Under the pieces are notes generated by a model. That model was not told where the DNA came from. It did no database searches and saw only the letters and a list, made by a program, of their open reading frames with translations. This document shows positions 36,675-46,472 of a stretch of DNA of 64,000 nt, one piece after another. The stretch's first letter is position 1; every line of letters starts with the position of its first letter. Both the position numbers and the translations under genes were made by a program. The DNA comes from Mycobacterium innocens. Lineage in GTDB: Bacteria; Actinomycetota; Actinomycetes; Mycobacteriales; Mycobacteriaceae. The DNA is taken from the NCBI RefSeq assembly GCF_900566055.1, contig NZ_UPHQ01000080.1:1-64000 (forward strand), in the 5' to 3' direction.

Positions 36675-37043
36675 ATGGGCGCCCAAGGTTATCTGCGCCG
36701 GCTGACCCGTCGGTTGACGGAAGATCCGGAGCAGCGCGACGTCGAAGAATTGTCGGACGAAGTCCTCACTACCGGCGCGCAGCGCGTCATTGATTGCCAG
36801 CGTGGTCAGGAGGTCACGATGGTGGGCACGCTGCGCAGTGTGGAAACCAACGGCAAGGGTTGCGCCGGCGGTGTTCGCGCCGAGTTGTTCGACGGTAGCG
36901 ACACCGTGACGTTGGTGTGGTTGGGCCAGCGCCGGATCCCCGGCATCGACTCCGGCCGCACGCTGCGGGTGCGCGGCCGGCTGGGCAAGCTCGAAAACGG
37001 GAGCAAGGCCATCTACAACCCGCACTACGAAATTCAGCGGTGA
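36675..37043 (+). CDS. OB-fold nucleic-acid-binding protein (Rv2694c-like)
   Basis: The product is 122 residues from ATG 36675, with AGGAGAGG upstream. The C-terminal two thirds form an OB-fold: VTMVGTLRSVETNGKG, RAELFDGSDTVTLVWLGQRRIPGI, GRTLRVRGRLGKLENGSKAIYNPHYEI. It is similar to the RecG/aspartyl-tRNA synthetase type of OB domain, so binding to DNA or RNA is likely, but the partner is unknown. The DUF3159 gene follows at 68 bases. Confidence 0.9.
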   Translation: MGAQGYLRRLTRRLTEDPEQRDVEELSDEVLTTGAQRVIDCQRGQEVTMVGTLRSVETNGKGCAGGVRAELFDGSDTVTLVWLGQRRIPGIDSGRTLRVRGRLGKLENGSKAIYNPHYEIQR

Positions 37044-37110
37044 CCATTTCCGTTATCCGGGTTGGTCTGGGGTACGCAGTCTCGAGCCGGCTAGCGGCAG
37101 CGGCCCCGGC

Positions 37111-37782
37111 ATGAGTACGCACCGTATCAGCGCAGAGCGTCTGCTGGCACAGGCCGGTGGCGTCAGTGGTCTGGTCTATTCGTCGCTGCCGGTGGTCGTC
37201 TTTGTCGCGGTGTCCAGTGTGGCCGGACTGTTGCCCGCAATCGGGTCTGCCGTGGGCGTGGCCGCATTGGTGTTGCTATTGCGGCTGATTCGGCGGGAAT
37301 CCACCCAGCCTGCCGTTTCCGGGTTCTTCGGGGTCGCCGTGTGTGCGCTGATCGCCTACCTGGTGGGTCAGTCCAAGGGCTATTTTTTGTTGGGTATTTG
37401 GATGTCGTTGCTATGGGCGGTGATTTTCGCCCTGTCGGTGGTGATTCGCCGGCCCGCCGTCGGTGTCCTCTGGAGCTGGGCCACCGGGCGGGACCGCGGC
37501 TGGCGCGACGTACCCCGCGCCCGCTACGCGTTTGACATCGCCACGGTGGGTTGGACGCTGGTGTTCGCCGCCCGGTTCATCGTCCAGCGGCTTCTCTACG
37601 ATGCCGACAAGACCGGCTGGCTGGGCGTCGCGCGCATCGGGATGGGCTGGCCGCTCACCGCGATGGCGGCACTGGCGACGTACGCCGCGATAAAGGCCGC
37701 TCAGCGGGCGATACCGGTCCTCGAAGGCCCTGCGGTGGCGGGGATGGCAGAAATCGATACCGACGCCGGTCGCGAGCTCTAG
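37111..37782 (+). CDS. DUF3159 membrane protein (Rv2693c-like)
   Basis: The product is 223 residues with five to six membrane segments. LLAQAGGVSGLVYSSLPVVVFVAV at the start, LIRRESTQPAVSGFFGVAVCALIAYLVGQSKGYFLLGIW in the middle, and FAARFIVQRLLYDADKTGWLGVARIGMGWPL toward the end fit DUF3159. Function is unknown; the pairing with the OB-fold gene upstream is conserved. Confidence 0.9.
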   Translation: MSTHRISAERLLAQAGGVSGLVYSSLPVVVFVAVSSVAGLLPAIGSAVGVAALVLLLRLIRRESTQPAVSGFFGVAVCALIAYLVGQSKGYFLLGIWMSLLWAVIFALSVVIRRPAVGVLWSWATGRDRGWRDVPRARYAFDIATVGWTLVFAARFIVQRLLYDADKTGWLGVARIGMGWPLTAMAALATYAAIKAAQRAIPVLEGPAVAGMAEIDTDAGREL

Positions 37783-37898
37783 CGACTTGCGGGTGTGCGC
37801 TCGCGGCGCTGACCTTGTGGTGACGGCTCTCAATGCGCGGCCGCGGCGGGATTGCCACCGATTGGGCCGGCCCCGCTCGCACCGGGAAAGCGGTCGGC

Positions 37899-38591
37899 TC
37901 AGGCTCGAGGGACGGGCTCACCCGCCGGTGAGGTCGGCGGCAGCAACAGCCGGCTCAGCTCCTCCTCTGCCTCGGTGACCGCGACGAACAGCAATTCGTC
38001 GCCCCCTTCCAGCGGCTCATCGGCTTGCGGCACGATGACCCGCGGTCCGCGCAGGATCGTCACCAGTACCGCATCCCGCGGTAGTTGCAGCTTGCGCACG
38101 GGCTTGCCGCCCCAGGGTGTGTCGTCGGGCAGCGTGATCTCCACGAGGTTTGCCTGGCCCTTGCGGAATTCCATCAGCCGTACCAGGTCGCCGACCGCGA
38201 CGGCCTCCTCGATCAGCGAGGCCAGCATGCGCGGAGTGGACACCGCCACGTCAACGCCCCAGGCGTCGGTGAACAGCCACTCGTTGCGGGGATCGTTGAC
38301 TCGGGCCACCACCCGCGGCACCGCGAATTCGGTCTTGGCCAGCAGGCTGAGTACCACGTTGACCTTGTCGTCGCCGGTAGCGGCGACCACGACATCGAAA
38401 TCCTCGAGGTGCACCGACTCCAGCAGGCTCAGCTCGCAGGCATCGCCCAATTGCCAATGCGCGGTCGGGATGGCATCGGGGTCCAGGTGGTCGCGATTGC
38501 GCTCGATCAGGGTCACGTCGTGCCCATTTCCGATGAGCTCACGGGTGACTGAGCGGCCGACGGCGCCGGCCCCGGCGACGACTACCTTCAT
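37899..38591 (-). CDS. ceoC: TrkA-type potassium uptake regulatory protein CeoC
   Basis: The product is 230 residues from ATG 38591. An N-terminal RCK/TrkA-N Rossmann domain has MKVVVAGAGAVGRSVTREL and an acidic Glu ending strand 2 (LIERN), with DVVVAATGDDKVNVV later. A TrkA-C domain follows (VEITLPDDTPWGGKPVRKLQLP). Paired RCK proteins gate K+ channels or transporters using NAD(H) or nucleotides. It is downstream of ceoB on the same strand; the 88-base gap holds a palindromic repeat. Confidence 0.93.
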   Translation of the reverse strand: MKVVVAGAGAVGRSVTRELIGNGHDVTLIERNRDHLDPDAIPTAHWQLGDACELSLLESVHLEDFDVVVAATGDDKVNVVLSLLAKTEFAVPRVVARVNDPRNEWLFTDAWGVDVAVSTPRMLASLIEEAVAVGDLVRLMEFRKGQANLVEITLPDDTPWGGKPVRKLQLPRDAVLVTILRGPRVIVPQADEPLEGGDELLFVAVTEAEEELSRLLLPPTSPAGEPVPRA

Positions 38592-38598
38592 CTGCGCC

Positions 38599-38675
38599 AC
38601 TCTCCCCCGCAAGCGGGTGGTACCCCCATAACCCCGGCTCGAAGCCGGGCCGAGCCGGCGTCTTCGTCGTCGGCG
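38599..38675. repeat. GC-rich REP-like palindromic element, copy 1
   Basis: Between ceoB and ceoC the sequence contains CCCGCAAGCGGG, then ggtACCCCC, then CCGGCTCGAAGCCGG, a chain of nested palindromes. The opening TCCCCCGCAAGCGGG and following GT-CCCCCA match the element inside the 3' end of aftC (60730-60775). No element name can be assigned without a search. Confidence 0.65.
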
Positions 38676-38679
38676 CGCT

Positions 38680-39363
38680 TCATTTGCGCGGCCCGGACTC
38701 GAAGTCCTCGCTGGGCGGCAGGGCCGCAATGGCCACCGCCTCGGCCGCCCGGCCGGAGATGGCGGCGACGTAGACCTGGTCGCCGGCCTGCAGGATCGTC
38801 TTCGGCTCGGGCAGCACCCCGGTTCCGAATCGGATCAGGAACGCCGCCCGGGCGCCGGTGGCCTGCTCCAAGTCGGTGACCCGGTGCCCGATCCAGTCCT
38901 CGTGCAAGATGACCTCGGCGACGGCGACGGTGCCGGTGGGATCGCGCCACTTGGCGGTCTCAGTTTCGCGGAGCAGCGCGTTGAGCAGCCGATCGGTGGT
39001 CCAGGGCACCGTGGCGATCGTGGGGATACCCAGGCGTTCGTAGACCTCGGCGCGCTTGGCGTCATAGATGCGGGCGACCACTCGCGGCACACCGAAGGTT
39101 TCCCGGGCCAACCGTGCCGAGATGATGTTGGAGTTGTCTCCGGAGGACACCGCAGCGAATGCGTCGGCACCTTCGATGCCTGCCCGCAGCAGCACATCTC
39201 GGTCGAATCCCTGGCCAAGCACCCGCTCACCGGCAAACTCGGGGCTGAGCCGGTTGAAAGCGGTGCTGTCGCGGTCGATGACCGCGACGTCGTGGCCGAT
39301 GCGGGATAGCGCGTCGGCCACCGACGAGCCGACCCGGCCGCACCCCATCACTACCACTCGCAC
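38680..39363 (-). CDS. ceoB: TrkA-type potassium uptake regulatory protein CeoB
   Basis: The product is 227 residues from GTG 39363, the same length as the M. tuberculosis protein I recall. An N-terminal RCK domain has MRVVVMGCGRVGSSVADALSRIGHD, AVIDRD and AFAAVSSGDNSNIISARLARE; a TrkA-C domain has VTDLEQATGARAAFLIRFG. In mycobacteria CeoB and CeoC form the cytosolic regulatory part of the Trk K+ uptake system. It is divergent from the APC permease gene across 94 bases. Confidence 0.94.
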   Translation of the reverse strand: MRVVVMGCGRVGSSVADALSRIGHDVAVIDRDSTAFNRLSPEFAGERVLGQGFDRDVLLRAGIEGADAFAAVSSGDNSNIISARLARETFGVPRVVARIYDAKRAEVYERLGIPTIATVPWTTDRLLNALLRETETAKWRDPTGTVAVAEVILHEDWIGHRVTDLEQATGARAAFLIRFGTGVLPEPKTILQAGDQVYVAAISGRAAEAVAIAALPPSEDFESGPRK

Positions 39364-39457
39364 GTGACGTCCTCTCGGCTGTAGCTGATTCCGGTGCGGA
39401 AAATTCTCGCCCAGGGAACGCTACCGTCAAAGCCGTCGGGGCTTACCCTTGGCTCTC

Positions 39458-41455
39458 GTGTCCAAACTTTCCACCGCCGCGCGCCGGCTGCTGATCGGCA
39501 GGCCGTTTCGCAGCGACCGGCTGAGCCACACGCTACTGCCCAAGCGGATCGCGTTGCCGGTATTCGCCTCGGATGCGATGTCGTCGGTGGCCTACGCCCC
39601 CGAAGAGATCTTTCTGATGCTGTCGGTGGCCGGTCTGGCCGCGTACTCCATGGCGCCGTGGATCGCACTGGCGGTGGCCGCGGTGCTACTCGTGGTGGTA
39701 TCGAGCTACCGGCAGAACGTGCACGCCTATCCATCCGGGGGCGGCGACTACGAAGTCGTCAGCACCAACCTGGGCCCCACCGCCGGTCTCGTGGTCGCCA
39801 GCGCCCTGATGGTCGATTATGTTCTCACAGTTGCGGTTTCGATCGCATCGGCGATGTCGAACATCGGTTCGGCGATCCCGTTCGTGTATGAGCACAAGGT
39901 GTTCTTCGCGGTGAGCGCCATCGTGCTGGTGACGGCGATGAACCTGCGGGGGGTCCGCGAATCCGGGCTGGCATTCGCCGTTCCGACCTATGCGTTCATC
40001 ATCGGAGTCGGCGCGATGCTCTGTTGGGGGCTGTTCCGGATCTACGCGCTGGGCAACCCGCTGCGCGCCGAGTCCGCCGGATTCGTGATGCACGCCGAAC
40101 ACGGCAAGGTCGTCGGTGCGGCACTGGCATTCCTGGTGGCCCGCTCGTTCTCCTCGGGCTGCGCGGCACTGACGGGTGTGGAGGCGATCAGCAACGGGGT
40201 CCCGGCCTTTCAGAAGCCCAAGTCCCGCAACGCCGCCACGACACTGCTCATGCTGGGCACCATCGCGGTGACCTTGCTGATGGCCATGGTCCTGCTCGCG
40301 GTGGAAACCGGGGTCCAGGTCGTCGACGATCCGGAGACGCAGCTGACCGGCGCGCCGGCGGGCTATCAACAAAAAACGTTGGTCGCTCAATTGGCGCAGA
40401 CCGTGTTCGGCGGCTTCCACGTCGGGTTCTTGTTGATCGCCGCGGTCACCGCGCTGATCTTGGTGTTGGCGGCCAACACCGCGTTCAACGGCTTCCCGGT
40501 GCTCGGCTCGGTGCTGGCGCAGCACAGCTACCTGCCGCGCCAGCTGCACACCCGCGGTGACCGGCTGGCGTTCTCCAACGGGATCTTGTTCCTCGCGGCG
40601 GCTGCCATCGCCGCGGTGATGGCCTTCCGCGCCGAACTCACCGCGCTGATCCAGCTGTATATCGTCGGTGTGTTCATTTCGTTCACACTGAGCCAGATCG
40701 GGATGGTCCGGCATTGGACTCGGTTACTTCGCACCGAGACCGATCCCGCGGGCCGGCGCAAGATGATCCGCTCGCGGGTGGTCAACTCGGTCGGATTGGT
40801 GTCTACCGGCACCGTCCTGCTGATCGTCCTGGTCACGAAATTCCTTGTGGGCGCCTGGATTGCGATCGTCGCCATGGGCGCCCTGTTCATGCTCATGAAG
40901 TTGATCCGCCGCCACTATGACGCGGTCAACCGGGAACTGGCGGAACAGGCCGCAGCGCAGGACAACGAAATCGTATTGCCCAGCCGCAATCATGCCGTGG
41001 TACTGGTTTCGAAGTTGCATCTGCCGACACTGCGTGCGCTGGCCTACGCGCGGGCGACCCGTCCCGACGTGCTCGAGGCCGTCACGGTCAGCGTCGACGA
41101 CGCCGAAACCCGTGACCTGGTGCACAAGTGGGAGGAAAGCGATATCAGCGTGCCGCTGAAGGTCATCGCTTCGCCCTACCGTGAGGTGACCCGTCCGGTT
41201 CTGGATTACGTCAAACGGGTCAGCAAGGAATCCCCTCGGACCGTGGTGACGGTGTTCATCCCGGAGTACGTGGTGGGCCGGTGGTGGGAGCAGCTGTTGC
41301 ACAACCAGAGCGCGCTGCGGCTCAAGGGCAGGTTGCTGTTCATGCCGGGGGTGATGGTGACATCGGTTCCTTGGCAACTGACTTCGTCGGAGCGGGTGAA
41401 GACGCTACAGCCTCATGTGGCTCCCGGCGATGCGCGGCGAGGCATTTTCGATTGA
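39458..41455 (+). CDS. APC superfamily permease with cytosolic C-terminal domain (Rv2690c-like)
   Basis: The product is 665 residues from GTG 39458. Twelve membrane segments are visible over the first 490 residues, with FASDAMSSVAYAPEEIFLML and SYRQNVHAYPSGGGDYEVVS typical of APC/KUP-like amino acid permeases. The cytosolic C-terminal part of about 170 residues has HAVVLVSKLHLPTLRALAYARATRPD, resembling a universal-stress-like fold. The substrate is unknown; proximity to the Trk regulators makes ion or osmolyte transport possible. Its stop overlaps the likely TTG start of the next gene. Confidence 0.9.
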   Translation: MSKLSTAARRLLIGRPFRSDRLSHTLLPKRIALPVFASDAMSSVAYAPEEIFLMLSVAGLAAYSMAPWIALAVAAVLLVVVSSYRQNVHAYPSGGGDYEVVSTNLGPTAGLVVASALMVDYVLTVAVSIASAMSNIGSAIPFVYEHKVFFAVSAIVLVTAMNLRGVRESGLAFAVPTYAFIIGVGAMLCWGLFRIYALGNPLRAESAGFVMHAEHGKVVGAALAFLVARSFSSGCAALTGVEAISNGVPAFQKPKSRNAATTLLMLGTIAVTLLMAMVLLAVETGVQVVDDPETQLTGAPAGYQQKTLVAQLAQTVFGGFHVGFLLIAAVTALILVLAANTAFNGFPVLGSVLAQHSYLPRQLHTRGDRLAFSNGILFLAAAAIAAVMAFRAELTALIQLYIVGVFISFTLSQIGMVRHWTRLLRTETDPAGRRKMIRSRVVNSVGLVSTGTVLLIVLVTKFLVGAWIAIVAMGALFMLMKLIRRHYDAVNRELAEQAAAQDNEIVLPSRNHAVVLVSKLHLPTLRALAYARATRPDVLEAVTVSVDDAETRDLVHKWEESDISVPLKVIASPYREVTRPVLDYVKRVSKESPRTVVTVFIPEYVVGRWWEQLLHNQSALRLKGRLLFMPGVMVTSVPWQLTSSERVKTLQPHVAPGDARRGIFD

Positions 41456-42642
41456 CCCTGGCACCCGAACTGACGTTGGTCACCGGTGCGCCCGCAAACG
41501 GCGGTAGCTGTGTGGCGCGCCACGAAGGCCGGGTGGTGTTCGTCCGCTATGCCTTACCCGGGGAGCGGGTGCGGGTGAGGATCACCTCCGAGCGTCAATC
41601 CTATTGGCACGCAGAGGTTATCGAGGTGCTCGATCCGTCTCCGGACCGGATCGAGTCGTTGTGCCCGATTGCCGGGGTGACTGGCGCCGGCTGTTGTGAT
41701 CTGGCTTTTGCTGCCCCGGAAGCGGCGCGGGCGCTCAAGGCGCATGTGGTGGCCGATCAACTGAAACGGCTCGGCGGATACGACTGGTTCGACGCCGTCG
41801 AACCGCTTTCGGATGCCGGTCCCACCGGTTGGCGCACCCGGGTGCGACTCGAGGTGGGACCCTACTGTCGCGTCGGCTTTCACCGCTACCACAGCAGCGC
41901 GTTGGTGACCGATCTGCAGTGCGGGCAGGTCCGCGCCGGGATGCTGGACGGCCTGAATTCGGGTCGCACCTGGCCGCCGGGCGGCCAGGTGAACGTGGTG
42001 CTCGACGACGACGGCCAGCGTCACGTGATGCTCACGGTGCGCCATGGCCGGCGGGTCGCCACCAGGGCGGTCGAGGGTGGGTATCGCGCGGTGCAGCGGG
42101 TCGGCGGGCGAATCTGGCGCGTGCCGGTGACGGCCTTTTGGCAGGCGCATCGCGATGCGGCGGCGGTGTACAGCGGCCTGGTCGCGGACTGGGCGCAGGC
42201 TGCTACCGGCATGACGGCGTGGGATCTGTACGGCGGTGCCGGTGTTTTCGCCGCGGTGCTGGGTGAGGCGGTGGGGGAGTCGGGACGGGTATGGACCGTC
42301 GACAGCGCGCGTGCGGCGTCGAGGACCGCCCATGTTGCGCTGGCCGATCTGCCGCAGGTAGCCGTCGTCAGCGATTCGGTGCGGCGGATGCTGGAGGGGC
42401 AACCGGGCGGCGCCGACGTCGCGGTGCTGGATCCGCCGCGTACCGGGGCCGGACGCGACGTGATCAACCTGCTGGCCGCCGCGCGGGTGCCGCGGGTGGT
42501 GCATATCGGTTGTGAGGCAGCGTCTTTCGGACGCGATATCGGCCTTTACCGCAGTCATGACTACGTGGTCGAGAAGATCAGGGTGTTCGACGCGTTCCCG
42601 CTGACCCATCACGTGGAATGCGTTGCGCTGTTGACCTGCTAG
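41452..42642 (+). CDS. TrmA/RumA-family class I RNA methyltransferase (Rv2689c-like)
   Basis: The product is 396 residues. TTG 41452 overlaps the preceding stop (TTGA) and places the start just before the TRAM domain, which begins LTLVTGAPANGGSCVARHEGRVVFVRYALPGERV. A Cys cluster (CPIAGVTGAGCCDLAF) is in the place of the 4Fe-4S site of RumA-type enzymes. The SAM-binding WDLYGGAGVFAAVLGEAVG, DPPRTGAGRD, and VHIGCEAASFGRD (catalytic Cys position) are all present. It probably makes a 5-methyluridine in rRNA or tRNA. The TTG choice rests on overlap and homology rather than on a clear ribosome site. Confidence 0.88.
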   Translation: MTLAPELTLVTGAPANGGSCVARHEGRVVFVRYALPGERVRVRITSERQSYWHAEVIEVLDPSPDRIESLCPIAGVTGAGCCDLAFAAPEAARALKAHVVADQLKRLGGYDWFDAVEPLSDAGPTGWRTRVRLEVGPYCRVGFHRYHSSALVTDLQCGQVRAGMLDGLNSGRTWPPGGQVNVVLDDDGQRHVMLTVRHGRRVATRAVEGGYRAVQRVGGRIWRVPVTAFWQAHRDAAAVYSGLVADWAQAATGMTAWDLYGGAGVFAAVLGEAVGESGRVWTVDSARAASRTAHVALADLPQVAVVSDSVRRMLEGQPGGADVAVLDPPRTGAGRDVINLLAAARVPRVVHIGCEAASFGRDIGLYRSHDYVVEKIRVFDAFPLTHHVECVALLTC

Positions 42643-42747
42643 CCCGATGCCGAGCGGCCCGGATCTTGATTATGCTGGCGACGGCGCTCCGGGAAGTCTG
42701 GTCGGATGTCGGTATTCGTATTGACGCGGTACGACGGAAGGACGCGC

Positions 42748-43647
42748 ATGCGGGACCCCGAGCCGGCAGTGTCGGATGTTATGAGCGAGGTGATCCGGGT
42801 CCGTCGGCTCACCTATACCTATCCCAAGGCGTCCGCGGTGGCGGTGCGCGGAATGGATTTCACCGTGGGCCGCGGGGAAATCTTTGGATTCCTAGGCCCC
42901 AGCGGCGCGGGTAAGTCGACGACGCAGCGGATTCTCATCGGCCTGCTGCGCGGTCACGGCGGTGAGGTCGCCGTCTGGGGAAAGGACCCGGCGGCCTGGG
43001 GGTCTGACTATTACGAACGCATCGGCGTGTCGTTTGAGCTGCCCAACCATTATCAGAAGCTCAGCGGCTTGGAGAATCTGCGGTTTTTCGCTTCGTTGTA
43101 TGCGCAGCCCACCCTGGACCCCATGCAGCTGCTGAATGCCGTAGGTCTGGCCGACGACGCCCATACCCGGGCCGGCAAGTACTCCAAGGGCATGCAGATG
43201 CGCCTGACGTTCGCCAGGTCGTTGATCAACGACCCCGAATTGCTCTTCCTCGACGAACCGACCGCCGGCCTGGACCCGGTGAACGCCCGCACCGTCAAGC
43301 ACATGATCATGGATCTGAAAGCGCGTGGCCGCACAGTGTTTCTCACCACGCACGACATGGTGACGGCTGACGAGTTGTGTGACCGGGTGGCCTTCGTCGT
43401 CGACGGGAGGATCGTCGCGTTGGATCGCCCCGCCGAGCTGAAGACCGCCCGGAGCCGGCGCCTGGTGAAGGTCGAGTACCGACGCGACGGCGGCGGCCTG
43501 CGCGCTGCCGAGTTTCCGCTCGACACCCTGGCCGACGACCCGGCGTTCTACGCGGTGCTGCGTGACCACCACGTGGAGACCATCCACAGCAGGGAAGCCA
43601 GCCTCGACGACGTCTTCGTCGAAGTCACCGGCCGGCGGTTGTTGTGA
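42748..43647 (+). CDS. ABC transporter ATP-binding protein (Rv2688c-like exporter)
   Basis: The product is 299 residues from ATG 42748 (GGAAGGA upstream). Walker A is GPSGAGKSTT, the signature is YSKGMQMRL (a variant of LSGGQ), Walker B is LLFLDEPTAGLD, and the H-loop is TTHDM. The C-terminal 80 residues are the regulatory extension common in drug exporter ATPases. Together with the next two membrane genes it forms an exporter; the M. tuberculosis orthologues (Rv2686c-Rv2688c) have been linked to fluoroquinolone efflux. Confidence 0.93.
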   Translation: MRDPEPAVSDVMSEVIRVRRLTYTYPKASAVAVRGMDFTVGRGEIFGFLGPSGAGKSTTQRILIGLLRGHGGEVAVWGKDPAAWGSDYYERIGVSFELPNHYQKLSGLENLRFFASLYAQPTLDPMQLLNAVGLADDAHTRAGKYSKGMQMRLTFARSLINDPELLFLDEPTAGLDPVNARTVKHMIMDLKARGRTVFLTTHDMVTADELCDRVAFVVDGRIVALDRPAELKTARSRRLVKVEYRRDGGGLRAAEFPLDTLADDPAFYAVLRDHHVETIHSREASLDDVFVEVTGRRLL

Positions 43648-44354
43648 TGCGGCTGGCACAGGCATTGCGACTGGAGGTGACGCTGCAGACCCGGCAGCGG
43701 TTTCTGCATGCGGCGATATTTTCGGGGTTGATCTGGCTGGCGGTGCTGCTGCCGATGCCGGACCACCTGCGTCGGGTCGCCGAGCCCTATGTGCTCTCCG
43801 GCGATGTCACCATCATCGGGTTCTTCTTTGTTGCCGGTACTGTCTTCTTCGAGAAACAGGAACGCACGCTGAGCGCGGTTGTCGCCAGCCCGCTGCGCTT
43901 CGGCGAGTATCTGGCTGCCAAACTTATTGTCCTGCTGATGATCTCGCTCGGGGTAGCAGTCGTGGTAGCCACTATCGTGCACGGGTTCTCGTATCATCCG
44001 GCGCCAATGATCGTCGGGGTGGGGCTGGGGACGTTGCTGATGCTGCTGGTAGGTTTCATCAGCTCGTTGCCGTTTGCCTCGATCAGCGACTGGTTTCTGG
44101 TGGCGACCATCCCGCTGGCGGTGATGAACCTGCCCGTTCTGCACTACTCCGGTGTGTGGCCAAACCCGGTGCTGTATCTGCTGCCTACCCAGGGACCGCT
44201 GCTGTTGCTGGGCGCGGCCTTCGACCAGCTGCGCCTGGTGCCCTGGCAGATCGGGTACGCAGTGGTGTACCCGGCGGCCTGCGTGGCTGCATTGTATTGG
44301 GCGGCCGATGCGATGTTCGGCCGCTACGTCGTCGCAAAGGCCGGCGGATGGTAA
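43644..44354 (+). CDS. ABC transporter membrane protein (Rv2687c-like)
   Basis: The product is 236 residues, with the start overlapping the ATPase stop (ATGA-type). It has six membrane segments, an N-terminal amphipathic helix, and FEKQERTLSAVVASPLRFGEYLAAKLIVLLMISLG, the coupling-helix region of ABC-2 permeases. It pairs with the following permease as a heterodimer. Its stop overlaps the next start by 7 bases. Confidence 0.9.
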   Translation: MMRLAQALRLEVTLQTRQRFLHAAIFSGLIWLAVLLPMPDHLRRVAEPYVLSGDVTIIGFFFVAGTVFFEKQERTLSAVVASPLRFGEYLAAKLIVLLMISLGVAVVVATIVHGFSYHPAPMIVGVGLGTLLMLLVGFISSLPFASISDWFLVATIPLAVMNLPVLHYSGVWPNPVLYLLPTQGPLLLLGAAFDQLRLVPWQIGYAVVYPAACVAALYWAADAMFGRYVVAKAGGW

Positions 44355-45112
44355 CGGCGCGGTCCCAGGCAGGACGGGCGCTGGTGGCGTTCGGGCGCAA
44401 CGACCTTCGTGGTACTTACCGCGATCCGTTGCTGGTGATGATCGTCGTCGCTCCGGTCATCTGGACCAGCGCTGTCGCGTTGCTGACTCCGCGAGTTACC
44501 GCTATGTTGGCCAACCGCAACGGCTTCGACTTGGTTCCCTACTACCCGCTGATCTTGACCGGCTTCCTGCTGCTGACGAGCATCATCATCGTGGGCGGCC
44601 TGGCGGCGTTCCTCGTCCTGGACGAGCTCGACGCCGGCACCCTGACCGTGCTGCGGGTGACCCCGGTCCCGCTGTGGGCCTTCCTCGCCTATCGCGCAGC
44701 GACCGTCATGGTGCTCACCACCGGCTATGTCATCGTCACGCTGTCGTTCAGTGGCATACTCGAGCCCGGGTTGGTGCCGTCGCTGGTCCCGATCGGACTG
44801 CTGTCCGGGCTCTCGGCGGTCGTGACCTTGCTGCTGATTCTGACCTTGGCGCACAACAAGATTCAGGGTCTGGCCGCGGTTCGTGGACTGGGTATGCTCA
44901 TCGCGGGTTTGCCCTGTCTGCCTTGGTTTGTCGACTCGTATTGGAACATCGCGTTCGGAGTCTTGCCGCCGTACTGGGCCGCCAAGGCGTTTTGGGTGGC
45001 ATGTGACCACGGCATCTGGTGGCCGTATCTCATCGCGGGTGCTGGCTATAACGTGGTCATCGCCTGGGTACTGTTTCGGCGCTTCTATGCCAAAAGCGTG
45101 ATGCCGGCCTAG
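44348..45112 (+). CDS. ABC transporter membrane protein (Rv2686c-like)
   Basis: The product is 254 residues from ATG 44348. It is an ABC-2 type permease with six membrane segments and [34 protein letters not shown] as coupling region. Translational overlap with the preceding gene supports a three-gene operon. The stop overlaps the convergent arsB1 stop by 4 bases. Confidence 0.9.
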   Translation: MVTARSQAGRALVAFGRNDLRGTYRDPLLVMIVVAPVIWTSAVALLTPRVTAMLANRNGFDLVPYYPLILTGFLLLTSIIIVGGLAAFLVLDELDAGTLTVLRVTPVPLWAFLAYRAATVMVLTTGYVIVTLSFSGILEPGLVPSLVPIGLLSGLSAVVTLLLILTLAHNKIQGLAAVRGLGMLIAGLPCLPWFVDSYWNIAFGVLPPYWAAKAFWVACDHGIWWPYLIAGAGYNVVIAWVLFRRFYAKSVMPA

Positions 45113-46413
45113 ATCCCCCACACGAAGTAACGCAGCCACAAGTAGACCGCTGCCACCGCTAGCGAGATCGTGGTGACCAGAATGCCTTTGCGGGTGAATT
45201 CCCAGAAAGAAATGGGAGTGCCTGCGCGCCGGGCGATTCCGAGCATGACGACGTTGGCGCTGGCTCCGACGGCGGTAAGGTTGCCGCCGAAGTCGGCGCC
45301 CAGTGCCAGCGCCCACCACAGCACGTTGGAATCGACCTGACCGGGCATCACCGTGACAAGTTCAGTGACGATCGGCGTCATCGTGGCGACATAAGGAATG
45401 TTGTCGATGATGCCGGACACCGGCGCCGACACGCCGATGATCAACATCACCGTGAGCAGTTCATTACCGCCGGTTAATTCGATCGCCCCGCGCGCCAGCT
45501 TCTCGACGACGCCGGTCTTCACCAACGCGCCGACCATGATGAACAAGCCGGCAAAGAACATCAGAGTTTCCCACTCGACGCTGGACAGGTAGTCCGAACC
45601 GTCCAGCGCCGAAATCACGATGAGAACGCCGGCGCCCAGCAACGCCACGACCGACGGCTGGATATGCAGCAGCGGATGGGCGACGAAAGCGGTGAACACC
45701 GCTAGCAGGACGACGCCGGACTTGATGAGCAGCTTGCGGTCGCGGATCGCCTCGCGCTCGTTGAGCGACATCACGTCGGCCACCCGGTCGGGCTTGACCG
45801 TAGCGGGACGAAACAGGCGGGGGAGCAGCGCGACGAAGACCACCATCACCACGAGGACTACCGGCGCCATGTGCACCAGGAAGTCGTTGAACGACAGCCC
45901 CGCCCGGCTGGCGATGATGATGTTGGGCGGGTCGCCGACCAACGTCGCCGCGCCGCCGATGTTGGACGCGAAGACTTCGGCGATCAGAAACGGCGACGCG
46001 TCGATTGCCAGCCGGTCACACACCAGTAGCGTGACCGGAGCAATCAACAACACGGTGGTGACGTTGTCGAGCAAGGCCGACCCGAAAGCCATCACCAGCA
46101 CCAGCAGAATCATGATGCGCAGCGGGGAGCCATTCGCGCGTTTGACGGCCCAGATCGCGACGTATTCGAAAACACCGGTCTGTCGTAGGACGCTGACGAT
46201 GATCATCATGCCCAGCAGTAGAAAGACGACGTCCCAGTCGATTCCGGTCTCGTGGGAGTAGAACGCGTCATGTGAGCGGACGACCCCGAGCGCGAGCATG
46301 ATCGCCGCCCCCGACAATGCTGCACGGGTCTTGCTCACCCGGTCACTGGCGATGAGCGCATAGGTGATGACGAACACCGTGACTGCGATGATGTTCACGG
46401 GATGTCCCACCAA
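45109..46413 (-). CDS. arsB1: ArsB/NhaD superfamily permease (arsB1-like)
   Basis: The product is 434 residues with about 11-12 membrane segments. [51 protein letters not shown] and [12 protein letters not shown] are shared with the arsA paralogue and with the ion-transporter superfamily that includes ArsB and NhaD. The name follows the M. tuberculosis annotation; arsenite export is not demonstrated, and there is no arsR or arsC beside it. It lies 59 bases downstream of arsA. Confidence 0.88.
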   Translation of the reverse strand: MVGHPVNIIAVTVFVITYALIASDRVSKTRAALSGAAIMLALGVVRSHDAFYSHETGIDWDVVFLLLGMMIIVSVLRQTGVFEYVAIWAVKRANGSPLRIMILLVLVMAFGSALLDNVTTVLLIAPVTLLVCDRLAIDASPFLIAEVFASNIGGAATLVGDPPNIIIASRAGLSFNDFLVHMAPVVLVVMVVFVALLPRLFRPATVKPDRVADVMSLNEREAIRDRKLLIKSGVVLLAVFTAFVAHPLLHIQPSVVALLGAGVLIVISALDGSDYLSSVEWETLMFFAGLFIMVGALVKTGVVEKLARGAIELTGGNELLTVMLIIGVSAPVSGIIDNIPYVATMTPIVTELVTVMPGQVDSNVLWWALALGADFGGNLTAVGASANVVMLGIARRAGTPISFWEFTRKGILVTTISLAVAAVYLWLRYFVWGI

Positions 46414-46472
46414 TCCTCATGTGCGCCGCCCATGGCGGCGTCAGCCCTACCAATACCCGGCGTATGCAACGG

